Positions 1 to 8,995 of a DNA stretch of 64,000 nucleotides are shown here, one piece after another. The translations under genes were made by a program, and so were the position numbers. Below the pieces are notes generated by a model. The model was given only the letters and a program-made list of their open reading frames with translations, did no database searches and was not told the DNA's origin. Source of the stretch: Altererythrobacter sp. TH136. Its GTDB lineage: Bacteria > Pseudomonadota > Alphaproteobacteria > Sphingomonadales > Sphingomonadaceae. The first letter of the stretch is position 1. Each line of letters opens with the position of its first letter. The stretch is from assembly GCF_007065885.1 (NCBI RefSeq), contig NZ_CP041409.1:1287501-1351500 (forward strand), given 5' to 3'.

Positions 1-1398
1 ACCAAGAGCATCGATTCGATGCTCTATTTCCTGCTGTTCAACATCGCGCCGACCATCCTTGAACTGATCGCGGTGGCGGTGATCTTCTATACGCTGTTCG
101 GCCTGCCCCTGGTGATCGCAACCGCTATCACCGTCGCGATCTACATCGTCGCCACCCGCGTGATCACCGAATGGCGCACGGCGCTGCGCAAGCAGATGAA
201 CGACCTCGACGGGACCGCGCTCGCGCGGGCAGTGGATTCGCTCCTCAACTACGAGACGGTGAAGTACTTCGGCGCTGAAGAGCGGGAGCGGGAACGGTAC
301 GGCCGGGCTGCCGGCGCCTATGCCGAAGCGGCGATCAAGTCTGAGAACTCGCTGGGCCTGCTCAACATCACCCAGGCGCTGATCATGAACGGCCTGATGC
401 TGTTCGCGCTGGGTTTCACGGTCTGGCAATGGAGCCAGGGGCGCCTGTCGGTCGGCGATCTGGTGGCGGTGCAGACGTACCTCACCCAGTTGTTCCGCCC
501 GCTCGATATGCTCGGCATGGTGTATCGCACCATCCGGCAGGGACTGATCGACATGGCGGCGATGTTCAAGCTGATCGACGCCGACATCGAAGTGGCTGAC
601 GTCCCAGGCGCACCTGCGCTCATCGTCCGGCGTCCCACCGTCGCGTTCGAAGATGTGATTTTCGGTTACGAGCCCGATCGGACTATCCTGCACGGCCTCA
701 GCTTCGAGGTGCCGGCAGGCGCGCAGGTGGCGATCGTCGGTCCATCAGGCGCGGGTAAGAGCACCATCGCCAGGTTGCTGTTCCGGTTTTACGATCCTTG
801 GTCCGGCCGGGTCCTGATCGATGGGCAGGATATCTCGGAGGTGACGCAGGCGTCCGTCCGGGCTGCCATCGGCATCGTGCCGCAGGACAGCGTCCTGTTC
901 AACGATACGATCGGTTACAACATCGCCTACGGCCGCCCGTCCGCGCTCGGCAGTGCGAGCGACGAGGATATTGTTCGAGCAGCGCGAGGCGCCGCGATCC
1001 TGCCCCTTATCGAGCGCTTGCCGCAAGGTTTCGCCACCGAGGTGGGCGAACGCGGGTTGAAGCTGTCGGGCGGCGAGAAGCAGCGCGTTGCCATCGCGCG
1101 GACGCTGGTCAAGGATCCGCCGATCCTGGTGCTCGACGAGGCGACCAGCGCCCTGGACTCGCGCACGGAGCAGGACATCCTGGCGACGCTGCACCGGGTG
1201 AGCGCGCATCGCACCTCGCTCAGCATCGCTCACCGTCTGTCGACGGTCGCCGACGCGGACCAGATCCTGGTGCTCGATCAAGGCCGGCTGGCAGAGCAGG
1301 GCAGTCACCCTGCCCTGCTACGGAAAGGCGGACTCTACGCGGAAATGTGGAACCGCCAGCAGTCCGAAAGCGAGATCCTGGGCGAAGCCGCGGAATAA
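1..1398 (+). CDS. Atm1-type ABC exporter, permease plus ATPase (5' truncated by window)
   Basis: The frame is already open at base 1, so the N-terminus lies outside; 465 residues are visible. Hydrophobic helices fill about the first 170 visible residues. A nucleotide-binding domain follows, with Walker A GPSGAGKST (about residue 246), signature LSGGEKQR (about 354), Walker B LVLDEAT and H-loop AHRLST. The layout and the sequence around the motifs fit the Atm1/HMT1 half-transporters. These are inner-membrane homodimers that export glutathione-linked sulfur or metal compounds and support Fe-S metabolism or metal tolerance. The substrate is inferred from the family only. The gene converges on a GFA gene 6 bp downstream. 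Confidence 0.9.
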   Translation, partial: TKSIDSMLYFLLFNIAPTILELIAVAVIFYTLFGLPLVIATAITVAIYIVATRVITEWRTALRKQMNDLDGTALARAVDSLLNYETVKYFGAEERERERYGRAAGAYAEAAIKSENSLGLLNITQALIMNGLMLFALGFTVWQWSQGRLSVGDLVAVQTYLTQLFRPLDMLGMVYRTIRQGLIDMAAMFKLIDADIEVADVPGAPALIVRRPTVAFEDVIFGYEPDRTILHGLSFEVPAGAQVAIVGPSGAGKSTIARLLFRFYDPWSGRVLIDGQDISEVTQASVRAAIGIVPQDSVLFNDTIGYNIAYGRPSALGSASDEDIVRAARGAAILPLIERLPQGFATEVGERGLKLSGGEKQRVAIARTLVKDPPILVLDEATSALDSRTEQDILATLHRVSAHRTSLSIAHRLSTVADADQILVLDQGRLAEQGSHPALLRKGGLYAEMWNRQQSESEILGEAAE

Positions 1399-1404
1399 CC
1401 GCCG

Positions 1405-1803
1405 TCAGGCCCCGGGATAGCGGTCAAATCGCGGCAGAGTGCCGAGGGACTCTTCCCACGGAAGACTGTCGGCAACCTGGATATGAGCCTGCGGCGCGCG
1501 CTCCGCCGCATCGTCGAACGAGACGGCCTGTATATCGACGATCCCGGGCAGCATCTGTTCGTTGTAGTAGAACAACCCCGTGCCGCACCGGCCGCAGAAG
1601 TGCCGCTCACCGTATTCGGACGATCGATAGACGCTCGGCGTACCGCTCTCCACCGTAAGGGCGTCCTTCGCGAAGGCTGCCCAAGGCACCATGATCGCCC
1701 CGCTGCTGCGCCGGCAGTCGCTACAGTGACACACCGCATTGTGATGCATCTCTCCGTCCACCGTATAGCGCACCGCACCGCAGTGGCAGCCTCCGCTCGC
1801 CAT
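1405..1803 (-). CDS. GFA-family (CENP-V/GFA fold) zinc protein
   Basis: A 132-residue protein of the glutathione-dependent formaldehyde-activating (GFA) family. The zinc-binding cysteine pattern is visible: GGCHCGAVRY near the N-terminus, then CHCSDC and CGRCGTGLFY. Family members bind zinc and sometimes glutathione, and most have no proven reaction, so catalysis should not be assumed. Of the two nearby ATG codons, the inner one (1801-1803) is chosen because GAGGGAG lies 6 nt upstream of it. The outer ATG at 1807-1809 is too close to that ribosome-binding site. It converges with the Atm1-type exporter gene, and both may relate to glutathione chemistry, which is only a guess. Confidence 0.85.
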   Translation of the reverse strand: MASGGCHCGAVRYTVDGEMHHNAVCHCSDCRRSSGAIMVPWAAFAKDALTVESGTPSVYRSSEYGERHFCGRCGTGLFYYNEQMLPGIVDIQAVSFDDAAERAPQAHIQVADSLPWEESLGTLPRFDRYPGA

Positions 1804-1893
1804 AACCATCTCCCTCGTCTGGCGGGCCGAGTGTAGTGGCAGCACAGGCCGCGAAGCAAGCGCCGCCACCGCCCGCGCGAATGACGCCGCCAG

Positions 1894-3192
1894 CTAGAGA
1901 ATGAATTTCGACAGATCGCTGTCCCCAGCCAGTGCGCCGAGCCGGTCGCGCACGTAAGGCGCGTCGATCGTCACGGTCTCGCCCTTACGATCCTCCGCCT
2001 CGAAGCTGAGTTCTTCGAGCAGCTTTTCCATCACCGTCTGCAAGCGGCGCGCACCGATGTTCTCGACGCTCTGGTTCACCTGCGCCGCGATGCGTGCGAT
2101 CTCGCGCACGGCATCTTCGCCCAGTTCGAGCGTGACCTCCTCGGTGCCGAGCAGCGCCTTGTACTGCGCGACCAAGTTAGCGCGGGTCTCGCTGAGGATG
2201 CGCACGAAATCTTCCTCGGTCAGCGACTGCAATTCGACGCGGATGGGCAGACGCCCCTGCAATTCAGGCAACATGTCGGACGGCTTCGCCACATGAAACG
2301 CCCCGCTCGCGATGAACAGGACATGGTCGGTCTTCATCGGCCCGTACTTGGTCGAAACGGTGGTGCCTTCGATAAGCGGCAACAGGTCACGCTGGACGCC
2401 CTCGCGGCTGACTGAGCCGCCGCGCACGTCGCTCACCGCGATCTTGTCAATCTCGTCGAGGAAAACGATGCCGTTGCTCTCGGCGTTGGCCAGGGCGACG
2501 CGGGCCACGTCGTCCTGGTCCATCCGCTTTTCAGCTTCTTCTTCGACAAGCTTGTCCCACGCGTCCGGCACCTTGAGCTTGCGACGCTTCAAAGGCGACT
2601 TGCCCATGGCCTTGGACATCATATCGCCAAGATTGATCATGCCGACGTTGCCGCCCATCCCGCCCAGGTCGAACGGCATGGCCGCCGCTTCCTCGACCTC
2701 AATCTCGACCTCGACGTCGTTCATGGCGTTCTGCGTGATCCGCTCGCGAAAGCTTTCGCGCGTCGCTTCGCTGGCGTTCTCGCCGACGAGCGCTTTCAGC
2801 AGGCGGTCCATCGCGGCCCTGCTCGCAGCCTCGCGCACCGCCTCGCGCCGGCGGTCTTTCTCCAGCCGGATCGCTTCTTCGACCAGGTCGCGCGCGATCT
2901 GTTCAACATCCCGGCCAACATAGCCGACTTCGGTGAACTTGGTCGCCTCCACTTTCACGAACGGCGCTTCGGCAAGCTTCGCCAGGCGCCGGCTGATCTC
3001 GGTCTTTCCGCACCCGGTGGGCCCGATCATCAGGATGTTCTTGGGGCTGACCTCGTCGCGCAGTTCAGGCGAAAGGCGCTGGCGCCGCCAGCGATTGCGC
3101 AAGGCCACGGCGACCGCGCGCTTGGCGTCGGCCTGGCCGATGATGTGCTCGTCGAGCGCGGCGACAATCGCCTTTGGGGTCAGGTTGTCCAT
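1894..3192 (-). CDS. hslU: HslU, ATPase/unfoldase subunit of the HslUV protease
   Basis: A 432-residue AAA+ protein of normal family length. Walker [10 protein letters not shown] lies at residues 57-65, Walker [11 protein letters not shown] near residue 250, and an acidic intermediate (I) domain lies between them. It ends in KFIL, the kind of C-terminal tail that HslU inserts into HslV pockets to activate the peptidase. It forms a cytosolic hexamer that unfolds substrates and threads them into HslV. It follows hslV with a 5-bp gap, so the two are co-transcribed. Heat-shock control is usual for the family, but I could not identify a promoter. Confidence 0.97.
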   Translation of the reverse strand: MDNLTPKAIVAALDEHIIGQADAKRAVAVALRNRWRRQRLSPELRDEVSPKNILMIGPTGCGKTEISRRLAKLAEAPFVKVEATKFTEVGYVGRDVEQIARDLVEEAIRLEKDRRREAVREAASRAAMDRLLKALVGENASEATRESFRERITQNAMNDVEVEIEVEEAAAMPFDLGGMGGNVGMINLGDMMSKAMGKSPLKRRKLKVPDAWDKLVEEEAEKRMDQDDVARVALANAESNGIVFLDEIDKIAVSDVRGGSVSREGVQRDLLPLIEGTTVSTKYGPMKTDHVLFIASGAFHVAKPSDMLPELQGRLPIRVELQSLTEEDFVRILSETRANLVAQYKALLGTEEVTLELGEDAVREIARIAAQVNQSVENIGARRLQTVMEKLLEELSFEAEDRKGETVTIDAPYVRDRLGALAGDSDLSKFIL

Positions 3193-3197
3193 GAGTT

Positions 3198-3773
3198 TCA
3201 GACCGTTTCGACCGTCACGCGGTCATTGGTAAATACGCACACTTCGGCTGCAACCTGCATCGCGCGGCGGGCGATCTTTTCGGGATCGTCCTCGTAATCG
3301 GATAACGCCTTGGCCGCGGCGAGAGCGTAATTGCCCCCGCTGCCGATGGCGGCGATCCCGCCTTCCGGCTCCAGCACATCGCCATTGCCGGTCAGCACCA
3401 GCAACACGTCCTTGTCCGCTACGATCATCAGGGCTTCAAGGTTGCGCAGGTATTTATCGGTGCGCCAGTCCTTGGCGAGTTCGACCGCTGCGCGCATCAG
3501 CTGGCCGCTGTATTGCTCCAGCTTCTTCTCCAGCCGCTCGAACAGGGTGAAGGCGTCAGCGGTCGCTCCCGCGAAGCCTGCGATGACGGCGCCTTCCCCG
3601 TTCGTGTCCCTGGGGCCGATCCGACGCACCTTGCGCGCGTTCGGCTTCATGACGGTATTGCCCATCGACACCTGACCGTCGCCCGCGACGACCGTCCGGT
3701 CCCCGCGCTTGACGCCGATGATGGTGGTTCCATGCCACGGGGTCAGGCCGTGCGCCGAATGTCTCTCATCCAT
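3198..3773 (-). CDS. hslV: HslV, threonine peptidase subunit of HslUV
   Basis: A 191-residue proteasome-beta-fold peptidase. The conserved block [21 protein letters not shown] begins at residue 14. The likely nucleophile is therefore Thr16 (the first T of GTTI), preceded by a 15-residue leader that must be removed. In E. coli only the initiator Met is cleaved. The downstream GNTVMK and [11 protein letters not shown] blocks are typical of the family. It forms a dodecameric cytosolic chamber gated by HslU, which is encoded immediately downstream. It lies 41 bp after bamE on the same strand. Confidence 0.96.
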   Translation of the reverse strand: MDERHSAHGLTPWHGTTIIGVKRGDRTVVAGDGQVSMGNTVMKPNARKVRRIGPRDTNGEGAVIAGFAGATADAFTLFERLEKKLEQYSGQLMRAAVELAKDWRTDKYLRNLEALMIVADKDVLLVLTGNGDVLEPEGGIAAIGSGGNYALAAAKALSDYEDDPEKIARRAMQVAAEVCVFTNDRVTVETV

Positions 3774-3814
3774 GCCGCCGCATATGGGGGGCGGCTGGTG
3801 CGCTTCAAGCGAGG

Positions 3815-4285
3815 TTAGGGGCCGGTAGGGCCCGCGCCGCCGGCGCCAGGCGCGCCGACCGCGCCGATGTTTCCGAACAGGTCTTCGAAGAACCCGCGGT
3901 TGCGGCCGACGGTCGCGGTCTCGTCACCATCCGGATTGAGGAACACGACCTGGTCAAGGCCGGTGCGCTGCACATTGGCGACGTTGCCCGCGGCGTCGAA
4001 TTGGACGGCCAGCACCTGGTGTTCGGCAATCTTGGGGTCCGAGAACGGCCGCCGCGCCGTACGGCTCGATACATAATACCAGGTCGGCTGGCCGAACTGG
4101 CTTTCGAAGCTGGGATGGCCGAGGGTACCCTGAACCGACTGCCGATTGTCGATACCCGGCTGGATGGAGCTGGTTAGCGTCTGGTCGACGATATAGCCGC
4201 GGCTCTCCTTGATCGAGGCGCAACCGCCCATCGCCAGCGCCACTGCTGCCAGCGCGCCCGCGCCCAGGAACCGAACAGCCGTCAT
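3815..4285 (-). CDS. bamE: BamE/SmpA-family outer-membrane lipoprotein
   Basis: A 156-residue lipoprotein: a short hydrophobic signal ends in AMGGC, a lipobox with Cys near residue 22. The body carries the SmpA/OmlA pattern ([21 protein letters not shown]). The C-terminus is Gly/Pro-rich. BamE is an accessory lipoprotein of the BAM complex, which inserts beta-barrel proteins into the outer membrane. AGAGG sits 8 nt upstream of the ATG. The 142-bp gap to the divergent bc1-chaperone gene should hold both promoters. hslVU follow on the same strand. Confidence 0.88.
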   Translation of the reverse strand: MTAVRFLGAGALAAVALAMGGCASIKESRGYIVDQTLTSSIQPGIDNRQSVQGTLGHPSFESQFGQPTWYYVSSRTARRPFSDPKIAEHQVLAVQFDAAGNVANVQRTGLDQVVFLNPDGDETATVGRNRGFFEDLFGNIGAVGAPGAGGAGPTGP

Positions 4286-4427
4286 CGAAAACCTCTTTGT
4301 CCTAACCGGGAGTCTCGCCCGTCGCCGCTCGCCTTAGGGTGGCGGAACCACGCTGGCAATCGCGCGACCGCGTCCGCCTGTGCCCTGCTGCTTGAATTGG
4401 CGGTGAATGCACGCGACATGACGGCGC

Positions 4428-4943
4428 ATGACCCTTTTGCACCGACTGTTCGCGCGCAAGCCTGACGAACGCGAAGACCTGCGGCCCCTGTGGCAAGCGA
4501 TCGTGGACGAGGCGCGTCGTCCCGTCTGGTACGCCGAATTCGGAGTGGAAGATTCGGTCCCCGGGCGGTTCGACATGGTGACTGCGGTGCTTGCAGCGGT
4601 GCTGGTGCGAATGGAGGCGGCGCCGCCGCTCCTGCGATCCTCGGTCTACCTGACGGAGCTGTTCGTGCACGACATGGACGGCCAACTGCGCGAACTGGGC
4701 GTGGGCGATCCGGTTGTCGGCAAGCACGTGGGCAAGCTGGTGGGATCGATGGGGGGGCGTCTGTCGGCATACCGCGCAGGGCTCGCTGGTGATGAAACCG
4801 CCCTGCAAGACGCGGTACAGCGCAACCTGACCGTGCGTGAAGGCGGCGATGTCGCCGCGGTCGCAGGTTGCTTGCGGGACTTCGCCGGTCGGCTCGCGCG
4901 AACGTCTGACGACGAATTGGTCGCAGGAAAGATCGCACGGTGA
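4428..4943 (+). CDS. Ubiquinol-cytochrome c chaperone (CBP3-like) family protein
   Basis: A 171-residue soluble protein of the Ubiq_cyt_C_chap family, recognised from the helical pattern RPLWQAIVDEARRPVWYAE, then LTELFVHDMDGQLRELGVGD and GKHVGKLVGSMGGR. In mitochondria the homologue Cbp3 assists cytochrome b folding and bc1 assembly. The bacterial role is assumed to be similar. Its TGA overlaps the start of the DUF177 gene, a pairing often seen in alphaproteobacteria, so the two are probably translated together. Confidence 0.85.
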   Translation: MTLLHRLFARKPDEREDLRPLWQAIVDEARRPVWYAEFGVEDSVPGRFDMVTAVLAAVLVRMEAAPPLLRSSVYLTELFVHDMDGQLRELGVGDPVVGKHVGKLVGSMGGRLSAYRAGLAGDETALQDAVQRNLTVREGGDVAAVAGCLRDFAGRLARTSDDELVAGKIAR

Positions 4944-5473
4944 TGGCCACCGAGGATCCCGGCGTGGAATTTTCCCGGATGGTCCGCGTGCGGCCGGCCG
5001 TGCCCGAGCGCGTGACGATCGAAGCGGACGAAGGGGAACGGGCCGCCCTTGCCGCGCGGTTCGGCGTAGTGGGCATTACCAGCTTCAGCGCCGAATTGAC
5101 GTTTGAGCCAGACGGCGATGCTGTCGACGCGCGGGGCTTCCTGAGAGCGCAGTTGATTCAGGCGTGCGCGGTCTCCGGCGATGACTTTCCGGTGAAAGTG
5201 GAGGAGCCGCTGAGCCTGCGGTTCATGCGCGAAGTGCGCGCGGTTGATCCCGAGGAAGAGGCCGAGCTGCCTGCCGACGAGCCGGATGAAATCGAATTCA
5301 CCGGCGATAGTTTCGACATCGGCGAAGCGGTCGCCCAAAGCCTTGGCCTAGCGATCGACCCTTACGCCGAAGGGCCAAATGCCGACGCTGTCCGGCGCGA
5401 GGCGGGCATTGCCCCTGAAGGCGAAGCCGAAGGTCCGCTTGCCGAACTGCTAAGAGGCCTCAAGCCGACCTAG
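4943..5473 (+). CDS. DUF177 (YceD-type) family protein
   Basis: A 176-residue acidic protein with the DUF177 core: a CAVSGDDFPVKVEEPLSLRF segment, then an acidic stretch and DIGEAVAQSLGLAIDPYAEGP. YceD/DUF177 proteins are usually encoded next to rpmF. Related proteins have been linked to 23S rRNA accumulation, but the function is not settled. No rpmF follows here. The gene converges on ssb instead. ATG 4943 overlaps the upstream stop as TGATG; GTG 4940 is the alternative start. Confidence 0.85.
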   Translation: MATEDPGVEFSRMVRVRPAVPERVTIEADEGERAALAARFGVVGITSFSAELTFEPDGDAVDARGFLRAQLIQACAVSGDDFPVKVEEPLSLRFMREVRAVDPEEEAELPADEPDEIEFTGDSFDIGEAVAQSLGLAIDPYAEGPNADAVRREAGIAPEGEAEGPLAELLRGLKPT

Positions 5474-5513
5474 CGGCACCTCGTCCCCCGCGCGGCCGGT
5501 GATCATTGGACGA

Positions 5514-6047
5514 TCAAAAGGGAATATCGTCGTCGAGATCGTCGTAGTTCGATCCGCCGCCCGACGACGCGCCGCCCGCTGCACCGCCCTGGTTCCAGCC
5601 GCCCCCCGAAGAGCCGCCGCTCGAAGAGCTGCCGCCGCTCCAGTCATTGCCGCCGCCACCGCCGCCGCGCTGGCCACCGCCACCGCCACCGCCTTGCGCG
5701 CCGTCGAGCATCGTCATGACCGCGCCCGGCCCGCCGACGGAAATCTCGGTCGAGTAGCGATCGTTACCCGATTGATCCTGCCACTTGCGGGTGCGCAGGC
5801 TGCCTTCGATATAAACCTTGCTGCCCTTGCGCAGATAGCGTTCGGCCACCCCGATCAGGCCGTCCGACTGCAGCACCACCGTGTGCCATTCGGTGCGTTC
5901 CTTGCGCTCGCCAGAGTTCTTGTCTTTCCAGCTCTCGGACGTCGCGATGCGCAGGTTGGCGATGCGCCCGCCGTTCTGGAAGCTCTTGACCTCGGGATCC
6001 GCGCCCAGGTTTCCGATCAGCATGACCTTGTTGAGGCTGCCCGCCAT
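5514..6047 (-). CDS. ssb: Single-stranded DNA-binding protein SSB
   Basis: A 177-residue SSB. The N-terminal OB fold (about residues 1-110) begins [20 protein letters not shown] and includes the WHTVV strand. It is followed by a long Gly/Ser linker containing runs of six and four glycines. The C-terminus is the acidic tip DLDDDIPF, which recruits replication and repair partners. The start at 6045-6047 is chosen over an ATG 13 codons upstream, because the family begins here and a purine-rich stretch precedes it. Confidence 0.96.
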   Translation of the reverse strand: MAGSLNKVMLIGNLGADPEVKSFQNGGRIANLRIATSESWKDKNSGERKERTEWHTVVLQSDGLIGVAERYLRKGSKVYIEGSLRTRKWQDQSGNDRYSTEISVGGPGAVMTMLDGAQGGGGGGGQRGGGGGGNDWSGGSSSSGGSSGGGWNQGGAAGGASSGGGSNYDDLDDDIPF

Positions 6048-6180
6048 CTCTCTCGCTTCCCTTCTACAGCTCAAACACGACTGCATCCGCAGGCGCGCCT
6101 GTTAAGTGATTCTCGCCTCGATGTAGGGCCGGCGCCGCCGTCCCTCAACCAGCCGTCAGCCGCTTATGCCCGAAGCTTGG

Positions 6181-8043
6181 CTAAAGGCCGAGCGCGGTCG
6201 CTGTCCAGAACGTGAGGCCGGCGAAAATATAAGCGAGCCCAAACAGGTACGCGAGCATGAACGCCGGCCATTTCCACCCGTTCGTCTCGCGCCGGGTGAC
6301 GGCGATCGTCGAAAGGCACTGCGGCGCGAACACGAACCACGCCAGGAAGGCGAGCGCGGTCGGCAAGCTCCACTTCGCGGACAACTGGCTGGCGAGGCCC
6401 TGCGCCGCCGCTTCCTCGTCAGGGGCGTCGACTGCGTAGGTCGTGGCCAAGCTCGACACGGCCACCTCGCGTGCGGCCATCGCGGGAATGAGCGCCAGCG
6501 CGATCTCGCGGTTAAAGCCGATCGGCTCCACCACGACCGCCAGCCCCTTGCTAACCTGACCGGCGATCGACGCCTCCACCTGGCTTTCGCCCGGCGCCGC
6601 GCGCGGGAAACTGAGAAGGACCCACAGCACGACCGTGACGGTGAAGATAATCGTGCCGGCGCGCCGCAGGAACACCCATGCACGTTGCCATAGCCCGATC
6701 GCCAGGTCCTTGAGCAGCGGCATCTGATAACGGGGCAATTCCATGATGAACCCCGAGGCTGCGCCCTTCGCGACAGTTCGCCGCAGCACGAGCGCTGCCG
6801 CCATCGCGCCGACGATACCCGCCACGTACAGGCCGAACAGCACCAGTCCCTGCAGGCCGATAATTTCGAATCCTTCCGGACCGATCGCCGTGCGGGGGAT
6901 AAACGCCGCAATGATCACCGCATAGACCGGCAGCCGTGCTGAACAGGTCATCAGCGGGGCGATCAGGATAGTGGTCAGGCGATCCTTGGGATCGGCGATC
7001 GAGCGGGTCGCCATGATGCCGGGAATGGCGCAGGCGAAGCTGGAGAGAAGCGGAATGAAACTGCGCCCGGACAGCCCCACGCCCTGCATCATCCGGTCCA
7101 TCAGGAACGCGGCACGCGCCATGTAACCGGACGCTTCCATCGCAAGGATGAAGGCGAACAGGATCACGATCTGCGGCAGGAAGACGACGACCGAGCCAAC
7201 ACCCCCGATAATCCCCTCCGTCACCAGGTCGCGCACCAGACTGGCGCCGACGTTGTTGCGGATCGAATCGGAGATCATGCCCGCGAACATCTCCAGCCCA
7301 TCCGCGAACGGAGTGGCCCAGGCGAAGACTGCCTGAAAGACGACGAACAGCAGGCCAAACAGGATCAGCGGCCCGAACCACGGGTGAAGCAGCACCCGGT
7401 CCAGACCCGCGTGGAGCCGGTGCTGGGCGGTTTCCGACAGCACTGCGCCGCGCGCGATGTTGGCCGCGGCCAGACGCCGTTCGGGAAGCGTCAGGTGCGC
7501 GCGGGGGTGCAACTCATGCGCCTCGGCGTGCCGCTCCGCACTAGCGATCGCCTCGCTCAACTCGGTCAGGCCCCTCCGGCGCACGGCAACGGTCGGGATC
7601 ACCGGCACGCCCAAGCCTTGTGACAGTGCCGCGGGATCAAGCGTCAGCCCGTCCCGTTCGGCAAGGTCGACCATGTTGAGCGCGACCACGGTGGGCCGGC
7701 CCAGCGCAATCACCTCCTGCGCGAACACCAGATGCTGTTCGAGGTTAGCCGCGTCGAGCACCACGATGAGCACTTCAGGAGTCGCTTCACCGGCGAATTC
7801 ACCGTGCACGACCTTTCGCGTGACTTCTTCGTCAGGGCTCGACGGGTCGAAGGAATAGGCGCCCGGCAGGTCGATCAGTTCGACCGGTTCTCCGCTCGGC
7901 AGCGTAAGGCGGCCCGCCTTGCGTTCGACGGTGACGCCCGGATAGTTGGCAATCTTTTGGCGCGCGCCTGTCAGCGCGTTGAATAGTGCGCTCTTGCCTG
8001 CATTGGGGTTGCCGACCAGCGCGGCAGTGCGCAGTCGGCTCAC
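6181..8043 (-). CDS. feoB: FeoB ferrous iron transporter
   Basis: A 620-residue inner-membrane protein. The N-terminal G domain shows G1 GNPNAGKS (about residue 12), the ANYPGVTVE switch, G3 DLPG and G4 NMVD. About eight membrane helices follow, with the SFACAIPGI and CSARLPVY segments typical of FeoB. It imports Fe(II) with the help of its GTPase domain. At 620 residues it is shorter than E. coli FeoB (about 770) and lacks an obvious FeoC-binding extension. Its ATG overlaps the feoA stop by 4 bp, so feoA-feoB is an operon, probably controlled by the palindrome at 8310-8324. Confidence 0.96.
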   Translation of the reverse strand: MSRLRTAALVGNPNAGKSALFNALTGARQKIANYPGVTVERKAGRLTLPSGEPVELIDLPGAYSFDPSSPDEEVTRKVVHGEFAGEATPEVLIVVLDAANLEQHLVFAQEVIALGRPTVVALNMVDLAERDGLTLDPAALSQGLGVPVIPTVAVRRRGLTELSEAIASAERHAEAHELHPRAHLTLPERRLAAANIARGAVLSETAQHRLHAGLDRVLLHPWFGPLILFGLLFVVFQAVFAWATPFADGLEMFAGMISDSIRNNVGASLVRDLVTEGIIGGVGSVVVFLPQIVILFAFILAMEASGYMARAAFLMDRMMQGVGLSGRSFIPLLSSFACAIPGIMATRSIADPKDRLTTILIAPLMTCSARLPVYAVIIAAFIPRTAIGPEGFEIIGLQGLVLFGLYVAGIVGAMAAALVLRRTVAKGAASGFIMELPRYQMPLLKDLAIGLWQRAWVFLRRAGTIIFTVTVVLWVLLSFPRAAPGESQVEASIAGQVSKGLAVVVEPIGFNREIALALIPAMAAREVAVSSLATTYAVDAPDEEAAAQGLASQLSAKWSLPTALAFLAWFVFAPQCLSTIAVTRRETNGWKWPAFMLAYLFGLAYIFAGLTFWTATALGL

Positions 8044-8279
8044 AGCGGCTCGATCTCCATGGCCGAGGCATGGACCCGGCGTACCGCCACGGTCATCCGG
8101 CCGATCATCACCGCAATCGGGTCGCGTCCGCCAAATACGCCGCGATGTGCAATCGCCACCCGCGCGCCCGCGTCGAGACCCAAAGCGCGTAGTCGCATTC
8201 CATCCTGAGGGGCGAGGCGATCCCAGTCCACTGCCACGATGCGCGCGCGGTGACCGCGTTCAAGTCCCTCCAGAGTCAT
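8040..8279 (-). CDS. feoA: FeoA, accessory protein of ferrous iron transport
   Basis: A 79-residue SH3-like FeoA protein. The LGLDAGARVAI turn and a C-terminal RHxxA-like MEIEPL end are visible. FeoA is a small cytosolic partner needed for FeoB function. It is the first gene of the feoAB operon and overlaps feoB by 4 bp. No strong Shine-Dalgarno sequence is visible. A TGCAA-N5-TTGCA palindrome lies 30 bp upstream. Confidence 0.9.
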   Translation of the reverse strand: MTLEGLERGHRARIVAVDWDRLAPQDGMRLRALGLDAGARVAIAHRGVFGGRDPIAVMIGRMTVAVRRVHASAMEIEPL

Positions 8280-8309
8280 TATTCGCAGGTAGGCAAACGC
8301 GCCGCTAGT

Positions 8310-8324
8310 TGCAACTGATTTGCA
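8310..8324. promoter_or_regulatory. Candidate Fur/iron-responsive operator upstream of feoAB
   Basis: The 15-bp inverted repeat TGCAACTGATTTGCA lies between the end of the COQ9 gene and the feoA start, 30 bp upstream of feoA. Its TGCAA/TTGCA arms are exact. The spacing and AT-rich centre resemble alphaproteobacterial Fur-family operators. feoAB is a classical iron-repressed operon, which supports the assignment. The regulator's identity (Fur, Irr or another) is inference. Confidence 0.5.
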
Positions 8325-8332
8325 ATAGTGGA

Positions 8333-8995
8333 TCAGGACGCCGGGTAGCGCAGCCTCCCCAAGAAGCGCGCGACGCTGAACCGCTCGCCGCTGGGCCGCA
8401 GAAGCTGCGCCTTAACTTTCTCGAACTGCATCACGCCCTCGATCCGGCGGTCGAGGAAGGCGCCGGTGGAGGTCTTTCCCTCGCTCTCATCGTCGACAAA
8501 TACCGCCAGGGTGGCGGCGTAGATGCCGGCGAGCAGGGCCCGCTTGGTGTAGTGGTTGTAATCTGTCGCCGTGTCGCCTGCGAGCCGCCACATCGCGTCC
8601 GCGCTGGCCCAGCCCAGCTTCCCAGCGCGCACCGCGTTCTGCGGCAGCGACATGATCGCAAGCGCGCGCCGCAGCGCCTCTTCCCGTCCGGCAATCGCCG
8701 CGAGACGCGCCTGCACCAGCGCACGTATGCGCTCACGAATCTTGAGCGCGCCGAGGGTCTCGGGCGGCAGGGCATGCGCCATCGCCAGGTCGACGCTGCC
8801 GACCCATGCCGCAATCATGTCCATCGCTCCGCCGGGAAAGGCGAGCCGCGCCACATCGGCGTCGACCGCGTCCATCTGCGCGGCGGATACAAGCGCGGCG
8901 TCAGTCCACCCGTCGAACACGGCCGCATCGGCGATCGCCGGGGCCAGCGCCACTCGCAGTTCGTCCAGGGTCAGGTCAGCGCTCGCCGCCGTCAC
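8333..8995 (-). CDS. COQ9-family ubiquinone biosynthesis protein
   Basis: A 220-residue protein of the COQ9 family: a TetR-like helical fold with the C-terminal segment DYNHYTKRALLAGIYAATLA followed by FLDRRIEGVMQFEK. In eukaryotes COQ9 presents lipid intermediates to COQ7, the hydroxylase of ubiquinone synthesis. Its presence is characteristic of alphaproteobacteria. The ATG overlaps the stop of the ankyrin gene by 4 bp, so the two are translationally coupled. UbiB and UbiE are encoded about 8-10 kb away. Confidence 0.85.
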   Translation of the reverse strand: MTAASADLTLDELRVALAPAIADAAVFDGWTDAALVSAAQMDAVDADVARLAFPGGAMDMIAAWVGSVDLAMAHALPPETLGALKIRERIRALVQARLAAIAGREEALRRALAIMSLPQNAVRAGKLGWASADAMWRLAGDTATDYNHYTKRALLAGIYAATLAVFVDDESEGKTSTGAFLDRRIEGVMQFEKVKAQLLRPSGERFSVARFLGRLRYPAS

